Of a DNA stretch of 64,000 bases, positions 46,867 through 60,400 are shown one piece after another. How positions within the stretch are numbered: the first letter of the stretch is position 1; each line of letters starts with the position of its first letter. The position numbers and the translations under genes were made by a program. The DNA comes from Zerene cesonia (lineage: Eukaryota; Arthropoda; Insecta; Lepidoptera; Pieridae): positions 1,860,001-1,924,000 of the forward strand of contig NC_052109.1 in the NCBI RefSeq assembly GCF_012273895.1. The letters are read 5' to 3'. The notes beneath the pieces were generated by a model, which was not told the DNA's origin, searched no databases, and saw only the letters and a list, made by a program, of their open reading frames with translations.

Positions 46867-48203
46867 GACGTAAGCTGAACACTAGATCATCGCACCGTGT
46901 TTAGACGATTAATAACTTCGAAACAATGAGTCAAGTTAGTACAACCATAATATTTATTCGCAACTATAAAATTGAGAATGATTGTTGCAAAGTGAAATTG
47001 AAATAAAAACACAAAAGATGACAAGTGACAGATTTGATAATTTGACACAGGACAGCTGAGACAGTCAACGACTGTCAACTTTATTAAGGTCCATTTATAA
47101 ATCTCAGATGTAAAACTATCCACAACGTGACATTGGCAAAATTGTGGCAACACAGCACTGCCATTCATAAAATAAAATTGAATTGAAAGGTCCATTTATA
47201 TATTAGTTGTTTTGATCGATGAAGTTTATAGGTACATCAGCAACTCTAAAAATGTAAAAAATGACGACACGCACCCCGATAAAAGTGTATATATATAAGT
47301 GAACGTTAAATACATTAGAGTGACGAACTTATGTTGAACTTAGATAAAGTCGGAAAATTTACTAACATATCTTCCACACTCAAATAATATGAGACTGTTT
47401 GTTCTTATACCTTATTTTACATTCTAGCTAAAAAACGACCGTGAAAATGAAAAAAAAAGCGGACAATAGGTTGGTAGGTAGGTAGGTGGCTGATACCTAT
47501 GCTCACAAGCTTAAACCAAACTAAAGGTACATTTACATATACACTAAAATAGCATGCTAAAAAGCATGCAATTGAGTATGCTCAATATTGTGAGCATGCT
47601 TATGAGCAGTTTGCTTTTGTTAGCAATAGGAATGCTAGATTTCAGTATGTTCTACATATGTAACTATTTCAACGCGTTTAAAATACGCCCCCTTCCACCC
47701 TCGCCGCAGGTAGCATACTAAAAATCGCACGCCCGTTGATTTTTAGCAAGATGGAAATGAGCATGCTAATTTTGTGCAACATTCTGACACATATTCTACT
47801 TAAAAGCAACTGCTCAATGCAAGCATGCTTCTGCTTTCATGAAATGAGCATGACGTTAACCGTACCTTAATTATAGCATCTGTGGTTAAATACTAATCAC
47901 ATCCCAATCTGAAATATTATAGCTTTTGTTTTGTCAGTTTTAGTTGTCATATGTTTGTGACAGATGACAATAACAATAAAAACACCGTTATTCCACATCC
48001 CAATAAATCGTATTCCCTGATTAACACATCATAACTTCATAATTTTCTTAGGTTTATTTTTTTAAAGAAGTAGAAATATTCGAATTCACAAATTTTGTTC
48101 ATAAGCTGTTTAAGCAGTGGTATTAATAAAATATTATAAATCAGAAAACGAATGAAAACTTTTTTCACAATAAATTGGTTGTTATGATCTGATTTGAAAC
48201 AAA
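46867..48203. promoter_or_regulatory. Divergent intergenic region between cathepsin and POMT2
   Basis: The two start codons face away from each other across 1.34 kb, so both promoters must lie here or in unseen 5' exons. No clear TATA box stands out. A MITE-like element occupies 47521-47875, and a GGTA microsatellite sits near 47468-47490. Confidence 0.5.
47521..47875. mobile_element. MITE-like element rich in AGCATGC motifs
   Basis: The ends are imperfect inverted repeats (CTAAAGGTACATTTAC on the left; AACCGTACCTTAA on the right). Inside, AGCATGC occurs at 47551, 47563, 47593, 47760 and 47822, with a partial AGCATG at 47847, mostly toward the two ends. Subterminal motif arrays are typical of DNA transposons, where transposase binds. 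No convincing target duplication was found. Confidence 0.5.
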
Positions 48204-48229
48204 ATGACAACGAAATCTAATATAAAAAT
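48204..48229 (+). CDS. POMT2: Predicted first coding exon of POMT2
   Basis: ATG in good context (AACAAAATGAC), eight codons, then AT followed by donor GTAACA. It joins the acceptor at 48312 in the required phase 2, giving MTTKSNIKIWWITFGLICGA, a short cytoplasmic tail before the first membrane span. Chosen because exon 2 needs a partner ending in two bases and this one provides it. Confidence 0.55.
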
Positions 48230-51200
48230 GTAACATTGTCTTATTATACATGAGCATTATCATTCTAACGTTTTTATAGCCAAAATACTTGCAGTGTTTA
48301 TTTATATTTTAGATGGTGGATAACATTCGGCCTTATATGTGGTGCGACTTTCTTGACCCGGTTTTATAAAGTATTAGAACCTGACCATGTTTGGTAAGAA
48401 AAGTATATTCATGTTAACATTTTATATATTTTTATGTGTGGATAGTAAGAAAAGAATGCTAGCTTATATAAATCAATGCATGATATTTTTATTTTCCCTG
48501 CAAAATAAAAATGATGTACTTATTTCAATACCCATTTCATTTCGTACCTACTTATTCTATTATATCCTGCAATATAAGATTTTAATATACACTTAAATAC
48601 CTCCTTTTGATGAGATCATATTGTATTTAAAAATTATGTGATAGAGATGTATTAATTGTACATATTTTATTATTTTCAGTTGGGATGAAACTCATTTTGG
48701 AAAAATGGCTAGTTGGTACATTAATAGGACATTCTTTTTTGATGTACATCCACCATTAGGAAAAGTGAGTTGCCAATATTAAATTTTTAAAGTCCTTGCC
48801 TTGTTATATAACTTTTAATCATAGCTAAAATTAAAAAAGAAATTGTAATGCATAAATAAAAGATATTCAATAGTTGTTCAAAGTGTAACACCATTTGAGG
48901 TATCATAGATATTTTCATTTTCTATGAGCATTGATTTATTTTTGATGGAACATAAACAACTAAATAACATGTATACTTCACTATTGTTTTTTAAATATCA
49001 CTTAAGGAAATTGAGATAATGTGACATATAATAAAATATGTGTTCTACCACACTTTATATTATCACTGAAATAGTTAAATCTAGATAGAAAATTGTACTT
49101 TTCAAATGCCAATAATATCTTATATATTTCTTTTGACAGATGCTCATAGCCTTATCTGGTAAGCTGACAGGGTATGATGGCAAATATCCATTTGAAAAGC
49201 CAGGAGACAAATTTGATGGTGCTAAATATGAAGGGATGCGGATTGTTAGTTTCTTTCTACACTGCAATTAATTGATTCTAATTAAATTTAAGCTAATACT
49301 ATTATAACAAAACAATGTTTTAATGTTTTAGTTCTGTACCACACTCGGTGCTCTTATAATACCTCTTACATTTTTGACAATATGGGAGATGACTAAATCT
49401 CTTGATTCAACATTAATTGGAACTATGCTATTGCTTTTTGGTAAGTGTTCAATCCAAAATTTTTTTATAATACATCAATATAATTATATTTATTATATAT
49501 TGACTCTATTTTTTCAGATGTTGGTTTCTTAACTTTAAACAGATATATTTTGCTGGATCCAATTCTTTTATTTTTTATGAGCTGTTCTATGTATGGAGTG
49601 TTTAAGGTGAGTAAAATTCTGGAGTTACAGTGTAAACTCTAACATAATATATGTCTGTTATAACTAAACACTCTCTAAAATTTGTCTATTTCCCATATGG
49701 CTAGTTTACCATTCAACCCAAAATGAAAGCCCATACATTCATTATAATACAATAGCCATTCTCTATTACAAAAATATGTTGATATTTAGAAAACAATATA
49801 TTCATTGTAATTTGTTTTTATAATCAGGTTACAAAACTAATCTTTTGATTGCCCTTATATATGTGTCATTATTCTTAGATTTCAGAAAGATAAATTGAAT
49901 AAACAAAAAAAAAATGTCCCTTAGATATTAATTAGCCTTTATTCCCACAGGTGAGATCTTTAACAGAAGCTGGGCTAGCACCATTCTCCGTGCGAATGTT
50001 GATTTGGCAGCTGTTTCTTGGTGCGTCCCTCGCTTGTACCATGTCAGTCAAGTTTGTGGGCTTGTTTGTTGTGCTATTCGTCGGTCTCAGAACTATAGCA
50101 GATCTATGGAATATTCTGGGGGATTTAACAAAACCTGTTGTAAGCACATATTAAAAATAAAAAAGAGAAATATTACGTATTAAATTTCAGGTGTGGCGTA
50201 GTGGGTGGAATTTTGCCACCTAGGACCGGCTGCTGCCGCTCCCCCACACTGCGCAACCGCGTGTATATTGCATTCTATTTTGCATACAACTCATATTTCA
50301 ACATGATTTATATATTAATAGCGGTATTTTAATAGATTTTTCATTTGTTCATGTGTTTATTGCATTTCATTAAAACTGTGTTCCATTATTATTCATTCAC
50401 AGAGTCTTACTCTTAAACACTTGATTGGCAGGAGCATTACATTAATCATTTGGCCCATCATACTTTATGTGTTTTTCTTTTGGATTCATCTGACAGTTCT
50501 TAGTAAAAGGTATGTATAAATATATTTAAACGCATGGATATTTAAACGCATGGATAGATTTTATATTATGTTAGACAAAAAAATACGGAAATCTTGTTAC
50601 CAATCCGTTAGGGGACGCCTAAGTGATATCTTTTTTTTTAATTTTCTATTATTTGCTAATATTTATTACGATTACGATTAAATCTTAAGAATGTACAAAC
50701 ATGTAGCAAATGTACAAACACAACTTGAAAAGTACAAAAATATATAAAAAATAAATCATTAAATCAATCCAATAATCTATCAAATGATTGAAGAAAATGA
50801 TTCTTAATTGGATTATACATATAAAAATGTCTTTTAAATACTTTCTACATTTAATCGGGTTTTCTCAACACAAGTACTTATGAGAAAAAAATAAGTCAAT
50901 AGGTACCATATGTTGCAACAAGACCTTGTTGGTTGTAAAAAAATTACATTACATAACGCAGCGGCAACGGCGACGGATTCTACTCGTCCGGTTTCCAAGC
51001 GCGCTTGGAGGGCAACAGCTTGCACAACGCGAGCGCACCGCGCGTGCTCGCCTACGGCGCCCTACTCACACTTAAGAACCATCGTACGGGTGGTGGCTAC
51101 TTGCACTCGCACCACCATCTGTATCCGCCCTCAGCTGGAGCCCGACAGCAGCAGGTAAGCTTAGAGAAAGATAACAAACGACAGCCAACATTTACTATCA

Positions 51201-54200
51201 TCATCATCATCATCATCATCATCAGCCCATATATGTTCCCACTGCTGGGACAGAGGCCTCCTATGAGGGTTCAGGCCATAATCCACCACGCTGGCCAAGT
51301 GCGGGTTGGCAGATGTCACATGTCGTCGAACTTTTATTCTTGGACATGCCGGTTTCCTTACGATGTTTTCCTTCACCGTTTTAAGCAGTGGTGATGTTAT
51401 CCCCATGCGCAGATAAATTGAAAAATCAATTTATTTCCTGCACGCTCGCCCGGTCTCGAACCCCCACTTATCGATTTTGAAGTCCGAGGTTCTCACCACA
51501 TTTACTATACGTTGCACACTGCTTGCACATTTACTATACGTATTAGAAATGCGTTTGTAAGGCAAAAGCTTACAACGCTACAATTAAGAAAAAGATAAAA
51601 ATTTGTATATAGTTGTTTTTTGTATTATTTACAGTATATTCGCAGAAAAAATTACAATTTTAAAATCAAAATAAGAAAATACAGATAACTATTAAAGATT
51701 TACATAGTAATAGTAAGTACGTGGTACACAAAAAGGAATGAAGAACAACACAATAAAACAAAAGCGCATTTTAGATAACGACATACACACACAAGGACGA
51801 CAATAACAAGTGGCTCATCAAGCCGTACGACCGCGAGAGCGTCGACGGCGCGCAGCTCGTGCGCAGCGGCGACCTCGTGCGGCTCACGCACGCGGCCACC
51901 GCGCGCAACCTGCACTCGCACCGCGAGCGCGCGCCCGTCACGCCCAAGTTCTTGCAAGTCACCGGCTACGGGGAGGTGAGTTGTACACGCACACAAACAC
52001 ACACGCATAATGACAGACTGAGAAACCGATGATGGCACGAAGCTCGTTCGTAGGGGCAACCTTGTGCGACATATATAGGTAAACAAACCAACACACATAG
52101 CCTATATGCAAGTAAACTAAGTAATTTAGACGGACCCACATAACAACTCGTCACCTCAATTCAGCTCGTACTCGATCATCTATTTGCGTGAACGTATTTT
52201 TATTCACACAGAGAAAATACAATTCGCTTGAGATTATAGCTCATATACTTATGTAGTACTTATATATTTAATGATCGTCGTATTTGTTAGGTATTTTTAA
52301 TACAATGTTCAATTTACTATAGGATGGTATTGGAGACGCGAATGATGTATGGAAAGTTGTTGTATCTGGCGGCAAAGATGGCGACGAAATACAAACGGTG
52401 CGCAGTAAGCTCGTTTTTGTGCACTATCTGCAGGTAATTATTTATTTTCTGTTTATATTGTTGATTTTCGATTCATATTAAGTAACGAGTTTGATTACTT
52501 TACGTCCAACGCATGTGGTAGTGACAGGATTATTTATTTATTGAAGAAGATACATACTTTCCTGCATGGAGCACTCTGTCATAACTAAGCTCTTTAAGTA
52601 TACATCTAAATGAAGTATGCCTGAACATGAAATCTTATGTTACATGCATTATTTTCTTACAGTCATGTGTGCTCACAACGACAGGCAAGCAGCTGCCAAA
52701 ATGGGGTTTCGAACAACAAGAGGTGGCGTGTAATCCTAACCTGAGGGATAAAAATGCGCTTTGGAATGTAGAGGATAATATATTTGATGGATGTGAGTGG
52801 ACTCTGATTTATAGTAACGTCTAACTTTATAAATCATAATAAATGAAGTTTATTTGAACCATAAATGCACTTTAGAGAAAAGTTTACACTAACTTCATAT
52901 GAATACCTTATGCTAGGTTAAACGTGTGATGCTTATACGGGTCATTCGTTCGTCCATGCAAGGAGATATAGAGCATTTAGTAAGTGTAGTCATGGTACTA
53001 TATAGTAATGGAAAAAACAATTAAAGCTATGTCGTATCATTATTAATTTTCTTGCAATAGTTTTCATTATATTCTTTCCCACGAAACGAATCTGTTCTGT
53101 TAGGAATCTTATAATATATGCAAATAATTGCCTTATTTGTCATATCGAATTTCAATAGTAAACAATTTTTTTGATACAATTAAGTACCTACTGTTTACAC
53201 CTACAAAACACATAGCTAAGTATTCTGTGGTATAGTGTAGAAATAACAATGATTTTGATTTTAGTACCAAAAATGAGTTTTGAGGCGTACGCATCGGGCT
53301 TCTTCGAACGCTTAGTGGAGTCCCACGCGGTCATGTTCCAGGGGAACGCGGGCCTCAAGCCCAAGGAGGGCGAAGTCACCTCGCAACCCTGGCAGTGGCC
53401 CATTAATTATAGAGTGAGATAATTATTCCGAAATATTTGTGTTTTTTTTTTATTTTATTTAGAATCAGTCGCTAGACTATAATTTCTTTGAAGTGATAAT
53501 TAACGCATTTAAAATTTCAAAAAAAATTAGTGCTTACAGACTTTGTTTTACGCTGCGACCCTCCTTAATTAGAGAGCACATGAGCTCTCTTTAATCTTTT
53601 TGTTTTCACTTTAATTATATTTTCTAAACTAGAAATTTTAAATTTTGTTTTTTGTTTGTTTAATAATCGCAGATTTTGTAATTATAAAACCAGAAATAAA
53701 ATCCCATGGACATAAAAAAACCGTAATGTATCATTTTCCGTATCCATAACATTTAGTTTGATAAAACTATATTCTTATTTCTAATTAATTATTCAATCAC
53801 CAGGGACAGTATTTCTCAGGCAGCGCATACAGAATCTATTTACTCGGCAACCCAGTGATCTGGTGGGCGAACCTAGCATTCCTTGTCATGTTCTTTGTGA
53901 TTTATGTTATCAACGCCATAAAAGAGAAAAGAGCAGAGGCTTTTGGGAGACCGATACAAGGTAATGTGGATAAATAACGTTTCTTTTTTACGTTACATTT
54001 TATCCGTCTGTGCAATAAAATTTGTTATGATACAAAACCTAAAATGGCGAAATTTTGGGGCAACATTAAAGTATTTAAGTTTTTACACACACTGTTTTTA
54101 TGTTGTTAATAATTATTACTTTGTTAAAGTTCCTAGTAGTTTTGTTTTTTTTAAATCTTGTAAAAAATAAAATAATAGTTTTTATCCCCGAAATCCCACG

Positions 54201-54946
54201 GGAATGTAAACTATGCGGAGAAAAACCTAGGTCTGTTTATTATTTTTTTTTTCTTTGACTAGGCGAGCGAAGAGCTAGTAACAAATAGCTGCAGAACTCC
54301 AAGTGTACAATTACATTAATTCATTTTTCAGTGGATCAAACACGTTCCTTACTAAATGGCGCAGGCTGGAGTTTCGTTGGTTGGGCCCTGCACTATATCC
54401 CCTTCTGGGCTATGGGAAGAGTACTATACTTCCATCATTACTTTCCAGCGCTTATTTTCAGTTCCATGCTCACTGGTAAATATTGTACAAATTGATATCG
54501 TCGCTGTATGAAATTTCAATAAGGTTGTTTTTATACATTTACACATACATTTTTTTCATCTAAATTAGTATATAAAAATTTTGAAGCAAGATCTTGATCC
54601 TAAAGATTATAAATCTTCTTTTTGTAAGAAATTGTAGGACAGAAAATTTTTCCACCAGCAACTGATGTAATTTTTCACCTTCATTCATTCAAGACAAAAC
54701 ATCAAAATAACAACAAACTCACCTCCAGGTATCCTCACAGAGTATCTATTACGCAGTATACAAAGCTACCTCACCCCGGATGCGGGTAGGACATTATATC
54801 ACACGGCAATGGGCATGATCCTGTCTGCGACGGTATACAGCTTCTACTTGTTTTCGCCGCTCGCCTACGGTATGACGGGGCCACACTCGACTGAACCTAA
54901 TTCGACTATGAGCGGCTTGAAATGGCTGGATACATGGGAGTTTTAA
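48204..54946 (+). CDS. POMT2: Protein O-mannosyltransferase 2 (POMT2 / twisted)
   Basis: Sixteen exons join in frame to 697 aa: 48204-48229, 48313-48393, 48680-48764, 49140-49244, 49332-49440, 49518-49606, 49951-50139, 50403-50509, 50962-51154, 51775-51975, 52323-52433, 52663-52792, 53265-53413, 53804-53960, 54332-54475, 54729-54946. The enzyme adds mannose from dolichyl-phosphate mannose to Ser/Thr of proteins such as dystroglycan, in the ER membrane, normally as a complex with POMT1. Visible: the acidic catalytic loop CWDETHFGKM (residues 36-45), FFFDVHPPLGKM, several membrane spans, MIR repeats (GYLHSHHHLYPPSAGARQQQ and LHSHRERAPVTPKFLQVTGY), and the C-terminal four-span block (RVLYFHHYFPAL). 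POMT2 is preferred to POMT1 from the GARQQQ-ITTY MIR block. The first exon (8 codons) is the least certain. Confidence 0.93.
51196..51500 (-). mobile_element. Reversed SINE in POMT2 intron 9
   Basis: It starts with a CAT microsatellite (the reversed GATGAT tail), contains ATGTTCCCACTGCTGGGACA and CACGCTGGCCAAGTGCGGGT, and ends with the reversed box B CGGTCTCGAACCCCC and head GAGGTTCTCACCAC. It is the same family as 22675-22935. Confidence 0.75.
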
Positions 54947-57489
54947 TGTGACAAATACTGCATACAAACTGTACACGAAAAAATCACCATACTCGTAGGA
55001 ATTTCTATTGTTTTACGTGACCATGTCAATTTTATTTTCAGTAGCCACATGCTTATATGCAGAATGCAAAAATCTCAATTCTAATTATCTATTATACATT
55101 TTTATGGAATAAATAATTGTAAGGTATTGCCCACGAAGAATAATAATAGGTATTTTATTAATTACTCTCTATTAAAGTACTAGCGGTCTTCTCTGGCTTC
55201 ACGCGTGGTGTGTTTTTTTCTTCATAAGAACCTACCTTGAGCCTTACAAAAACGTTCAAAATAATTGCCAATTTGGTCGTGCCGTTCTCAAGTTATACGC
55301 TTAGCAACATGTTGACTATTCATTTTATTTATATAGATTAGATGGTGCTGTATCCAATAAGTATTTTATAAATTTATATTAAGAATTACGAATTTACATT
55401 CCGTCCAACAAAGTATTAAAATGTAATTTAAAATAAATAAATATATTTTTCATGAGACAGCGTTTTATTTAAAAGCAATAATTGAATTAGTAGTATAATA
55501 TATCTATTACATATAATAAATCTGTAGAAAGGTCAATTCTGTACATTGAAAATATTGGAAAAATAAATAGCAGGGGGTGGTACTGGATCGATACCAAATC
55601 CAAATATGTGATAAAAAAAATTTGTCTGTCTGTCTGTCTGTATGTTCAGGCATCACGTGAAAACTAACGGTTCGATTTCGATGAAACTTGGTATAATTGT
55701 ACCTTATTATCCTAGGCATAAAATGGGATACTTTAATTTTAATTTTTCAGTTTTATCCATAGACGTTGTTCTGTAGAACCGCGAACACACGTTGCGTTAC
55801 CCGCAGTGGATTCAACGCCGTTTGCGGCACACGCGGGCCACTCGACGCCACGCCTTCCCGACTTCTATATAACGACGGCATTCCGCGCCGCGCTATGCAT
55901 ATAATTATTAATTATTAATTTCTGAATTTTTATGCGAGCGGACGTGTCCAGTGTGGCGTTCCTCACGATGTTTTCCTTCACCGTTTTAATGGAGTGTTCT
56001 CAGAAGGAACTATTTTGTTACTTAGGAATATTACTCCTACGTGTCGAAGAATAACTAAAGAAAATAAATCACCACCAGGTCTGGGTCTAGCACAGGCTGC
56101 AAGAAAGAAACCAAAAACTTCGGGATTCGCATCAGTTTGGCCTGCCAAATCCATCGAAATAATGAGTGAGCGAGCGAATTGGTCAGATTTGAGTTCTATA
56201 TCCCGCATCCTGCGCGGGTTTCATCTCAGTTTGAAGAAGCTTAAGATTAAGATACAATAATATAGATTTAACTCCAAATTTTGAAAATTAATTAATTTAT
56301 AAGTTGCAGCTAAAGTGCGCCACGTAAGGAGTCTCGTACAAGCATAACCCAGTAAACATAGTGTATAATCAACGTAGCGCTGTCAGCGCTTATATATTTT
56401 AAGAATCGAAAGAAAAAATAAATTAAATATGACCCTTGTCACAAAATATATAGAAACAACAACAGCGGGGCTGCTTAAGTTATTATAAAAGGTAGTAGTA
56501 GGTTAAAGGTTGGTAATGGGAGCATCTTCACATCGGAATATACCTAGTTGTAGAAATGACCAGCAAAAGCGGCAAGTAAACAGTCCAAAAAACTGGTTTT
56601 AGTGGACCAGTATATAAGTGTATAATCTATGTAGTGGACGGTGTGAAATAAACTACGACAGATGTGCTCAGTGTTGCCACCTTATCTTTATAAAAAGAGC
56701 AGTTCAGCACTCTAATAGGGCCTAGAAATGATTAAAAATTGTAAATTTTTAAGTTTTGTTTAAGTTTATGATCACTAATAATGTAGACGCGTGTACCATC
56801 ATAACGCTAATAAGGGCAAGTTTTGGTTCAATCACAGATAACATAATACTATGTTTAATATTAATTTTTGTAATATAAATGCACTGAAGGCGAGCATTTT
56901 GTGTGAATGATTGAAACTTCAGTAGCCAATCGGAACGCTCTGTTCATAAAAATGGCATTGTGTAAAGGAAAAAAAAAATTGCAAATTCAATATCATTTCG
57001 AGATAATGATTAAAATACGTCATAGGGCTTAATTGTCCTTTAGGGACTAAAGAGTTCTAAATCGGGTTGAATTGCCAGTAATCACCGAAAAAATCTATCC
57101 ATAAAGGACCACTAGACAATTTACTATTTATTTAAAGAAAAATTATTGTTTTTTTTTTTATACTATTCTAATTTATTACTTTTCTGATTCTCGCTATAGC
57201 CCTTAATTTTACGATAAAATTTATGCTTATATTAAAAGCATCAAGCATAACTATATTTCATATATCGCGTCTTTTTGTCTAAAAGCACAATTTTGTGAAC
57301 ATAATAATTTCAAAATCGTAAGTTTCTATCCATCTATGTAATGAATCCTATTATAATATGACATTCTATTTACTCTATGGATAATTTAGACTATTTTAAA
57401 CTGGCCACAAAAGATAAATTTTTTGACGTAAAAAAAATATAATTACAAATGGCGTTTACGTAGAACAGACAGATGTATTCACGGCCACG
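54947..57489. other. POMT2 3' UTR and spacer to BRUCE, with repeat fragments
   Basis: It contains a family A-like fragment at 55183-55330 (starts ACTAGCGGTCTTCTCTGGCT), a TGTC microsatellite near 55620-55645, a GCCG-rich patch at 55790-55900, and a short SINE remnant at 55958-55992 (CACGATGTTTTCCTTCACCG) shared with 51360-51392. An open frame at 55994-56260 has no recognisable domain. The BRUCE promoter must lie near the right end. Confidence 0.55.
55108..55113 (+). terminator. Poly(A) signal of POMT2
   Basis: AATAAA, about 160 bp downstream of the TAA at 54944-54946; the first such signal after the stop. Confidence 0.55.
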
Positions 57490-60400
57490 ATGGGCGATGA
57501 TTCTTTGATATTACGAGAAGATGGCTATATTCGCATGACTTTTCCCGTTGCTTCATTAACGTATCACAGCAACTTAAATATAATTTTGGTGAGAACTGAT
57601 GTGGGTGGTGTACACGTTTTGGATGTTAATTCTGGTGTGATACTTCAGAGCTCCCACCTTTCAGCGGGTAAGTTAAGAATTTGCACTTGTAATTATTAGT
57701 TTGCATTAATAAAAGTTATTAAATAAAAAAGTTATAAATGTTCGCACATAAGTTGCGATTGTTCTGCAGAAAATAATTCATGTCCTACATTGTCTTAAAT
57801 TGACAGTTCTCCGTAAACAATTCCGATACAATCGTATGAAAATTATAGCTACCGGCTCTAATTAATATTGCTTTGGTCTTTGTTTTTGTAGATGACCATG
57901 GCACTTTGGGTGTTGAGTATGCGTCGGGTGCGGACCGTGTGTTCGTATGGGATAACAGCGGGATAGGCGCTCGAACTGACTACAATGGAGTGCTACTTCT
58001 GCACACAGCTCTTCAACGTCCTTTACCCATCTCACAGCCCGACAGTCCCATTAGAATTGAACTTGTTCTGTCTGAGGTTTGATATGCTAATTAATTAAAT
58101 TGCTATAGTATTACACAACTCAATTGTGCAATATTCTTATTTGGTATAAAGACAGATCCCAGTAAATAATATAAAATTTTGTTTGATAGTGATTATATAT
58201 TTTTCATGTGATGCAATCAAATTCAGAAAATATCTGCTCCTAGTTTAATACACTAACATTTAATTTGAGCTTTTATATTGCTATCATATGACTTGTTTAG
58301 TTTAAATATATGATTCCTTGAAAAACAATCATAATAATCGTAATTTAGAGATTCAACTGTTAGTGTTCCTGATTTTCTAGATAAAAGCATGTTGATACAT
58401 TAACGTTGGTATGCATTTCTCATATGGTATGGGAATAATAAACAATATTTAATCTTTCCAAAACATCTTTGATAAGTTGGTATGATATCCTTAAATGAAA
58501 AACAATAGGTGTCATACTTTGTGGTAAATAAATGTGTTTTAAATATATTGATTGATATGCATACTTATCAAGTAAAGAATATAATACATGTGTTTAAACA
58601 ATATTAATTGTTTCCTGTGATTTGTTATATTCCTATTGCTAATTTATTATTAGTTACTAGTTGACCCCGCAAACACTGTTCTGCCTTTCCTTATAATTTA
58701 GGTGTATGAAAAATAGATGCTGGCCGATTCTCAGACCTACTCGATATGCACAAAATTATTTGAGAATTGGTCCATCCGTTCGAGTAGTATGGTAACCAAC
58801 ATTGTGACATGAGAATTTTATAAATATTATAAGAGATAACAAAATGTGTCACATATTAAAATTTATATCCAAACATACTTACATGCATCAAATATTACAG
58901 AATAGCACAGGAAATTTTGATGACTATATTGTGTTTTGATTAACATTACAGAGAAACATAAGGAATGTTTCTGATATAAGTTTTTACAAAAGTTTTATTA
59001 TATCCAGAACCTGTATTAAAATTATTAAGTGAAGCACCATATACCTTGCGATGTATGGACTTATGCTTCACCTCAATTTCATTGATAAGGTTTTAAAAAC
59101 CTTATCTTTTTTTTACCCTATTTTTTTTGTGTTTTGTTCTTCCAACAGTGATTTTTTGCTATCCACTGGGTTCAGAAAACCACATATTGACAATTTGTTG
59201 TGAAGGCAATTAGAGCTTGGTCTTGATAAAATGATTGATTTTATTAATTATGATTACCTAAATTAATTTAATGTAATATTGATTAAATCATGCATCAAAA
59301 ATTATATTTGTGTATATGCAATAACACATTTTTGTGCCATTAGTAGTGTTGCATTCCAATGCATTGGTTTAAATTGTTTCATAACGGTTTCCATAATCAG
59401 TGCATTATATATATGCTGCTGTAGAGAATGAGAGTATATATATCAACCTTGAAATTAATTGAAAATATGTTTTTAGAATGATCTTACTTTAAGTGATACA
59501 TTGATCATGTTTACTCTTTAATCAATATCTGCGAAACATGTTTAGAAAAGTCTACTAAATAGTAGTGTCTTTGTTTTTAGTTTCATAAGTTATTATTTTT
59601 ATCATAATAACCAAGTAACTCTTCATTGCTTAGATTATTTTTGTAATGGGTAAACAATACCATATGTTTGCAGAACAAAGATGTTGTAGCTAAGTCATGA
59701 TATAAAACATTAAACATTACATGAAAATGTATAATTATATGACAAATTGTGACTTGTATTATTAGCTAGGCATTATGTTTTGCTTTCTACATTAATTATA
59801 TTAATTATATGACCTAAGACATAACATGATATTTTAATTAATTAACATAATAGAACAGTAATGAATTAATAATAGTATGTTATTAACTTTTAAAATGAAG
59901 GCATTCATTTATTCTTATCAATTGAAGTATAATTCTTTTTTATACCAGGCGGTGTTGCTCTACCAATGTGTGCAGAGCCTTGATGCACACTCCATTGAGG
60001 GTCTGCCAGACTTCATCAGTGATCTTCAGAGAGCTATTGATATGGAGCCTGTCAGAAAAGGTGTCAAAGCTCAAAAGGTATGTCTTCATACAAAGCAAAG
60101 AACAAAATTTACTATTATTTCTGACAAAAAAAATATTGTACTTACAAAATGATTTATATTCTAGTGGAGTACAGTAACCATATCCCTACCACAATCAACT
60201 CTCCGGTTGGTAATGATCGGCATCGTACAAGAGTTAAAAGGTCAGAACAGACGGATACCAGCACTTGCAATTGCATCTGCAGTTGGACAAAGGGCCAATG
60301 AGCTGATGCCTTGCAACCGAGATGACGAGTCCAGAGGCTTGATGTACTCTGAGGCGGAGAGAAAAGAGACCTTCAAACGATGGCCACATATGGATTACAA

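Noticed and set aside
48387..48596. 69-codon open frame beginning at the end of POMT2 exon 2
   Set aside because: It starts at the ATG overlapping the donor and runs through the intron; the spliced frame (HVCWDETHFG) is clearly the real one.
51196..51225. CAT trinucleotide run considered as a possible coding or CRISPR-like repeat
   Set aside because: It is the simple-repeat tail of a reversed SINE in an intron; no CRISPR array is expected or seen in this insect genome.
51700..52098. Several GC-rich open frames around POMT2 exon 10
   Set aside because: They overlap the true exon 51775-51975 in other frames; the real frame encodes a MIR repeat and fits the neighbouring exons.
55994..56260. 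88-codon open frame between POMT2 and BRUCE
   Set aside because: It begins at the edge of a SINE remnant, has no domain and no regulatory context.
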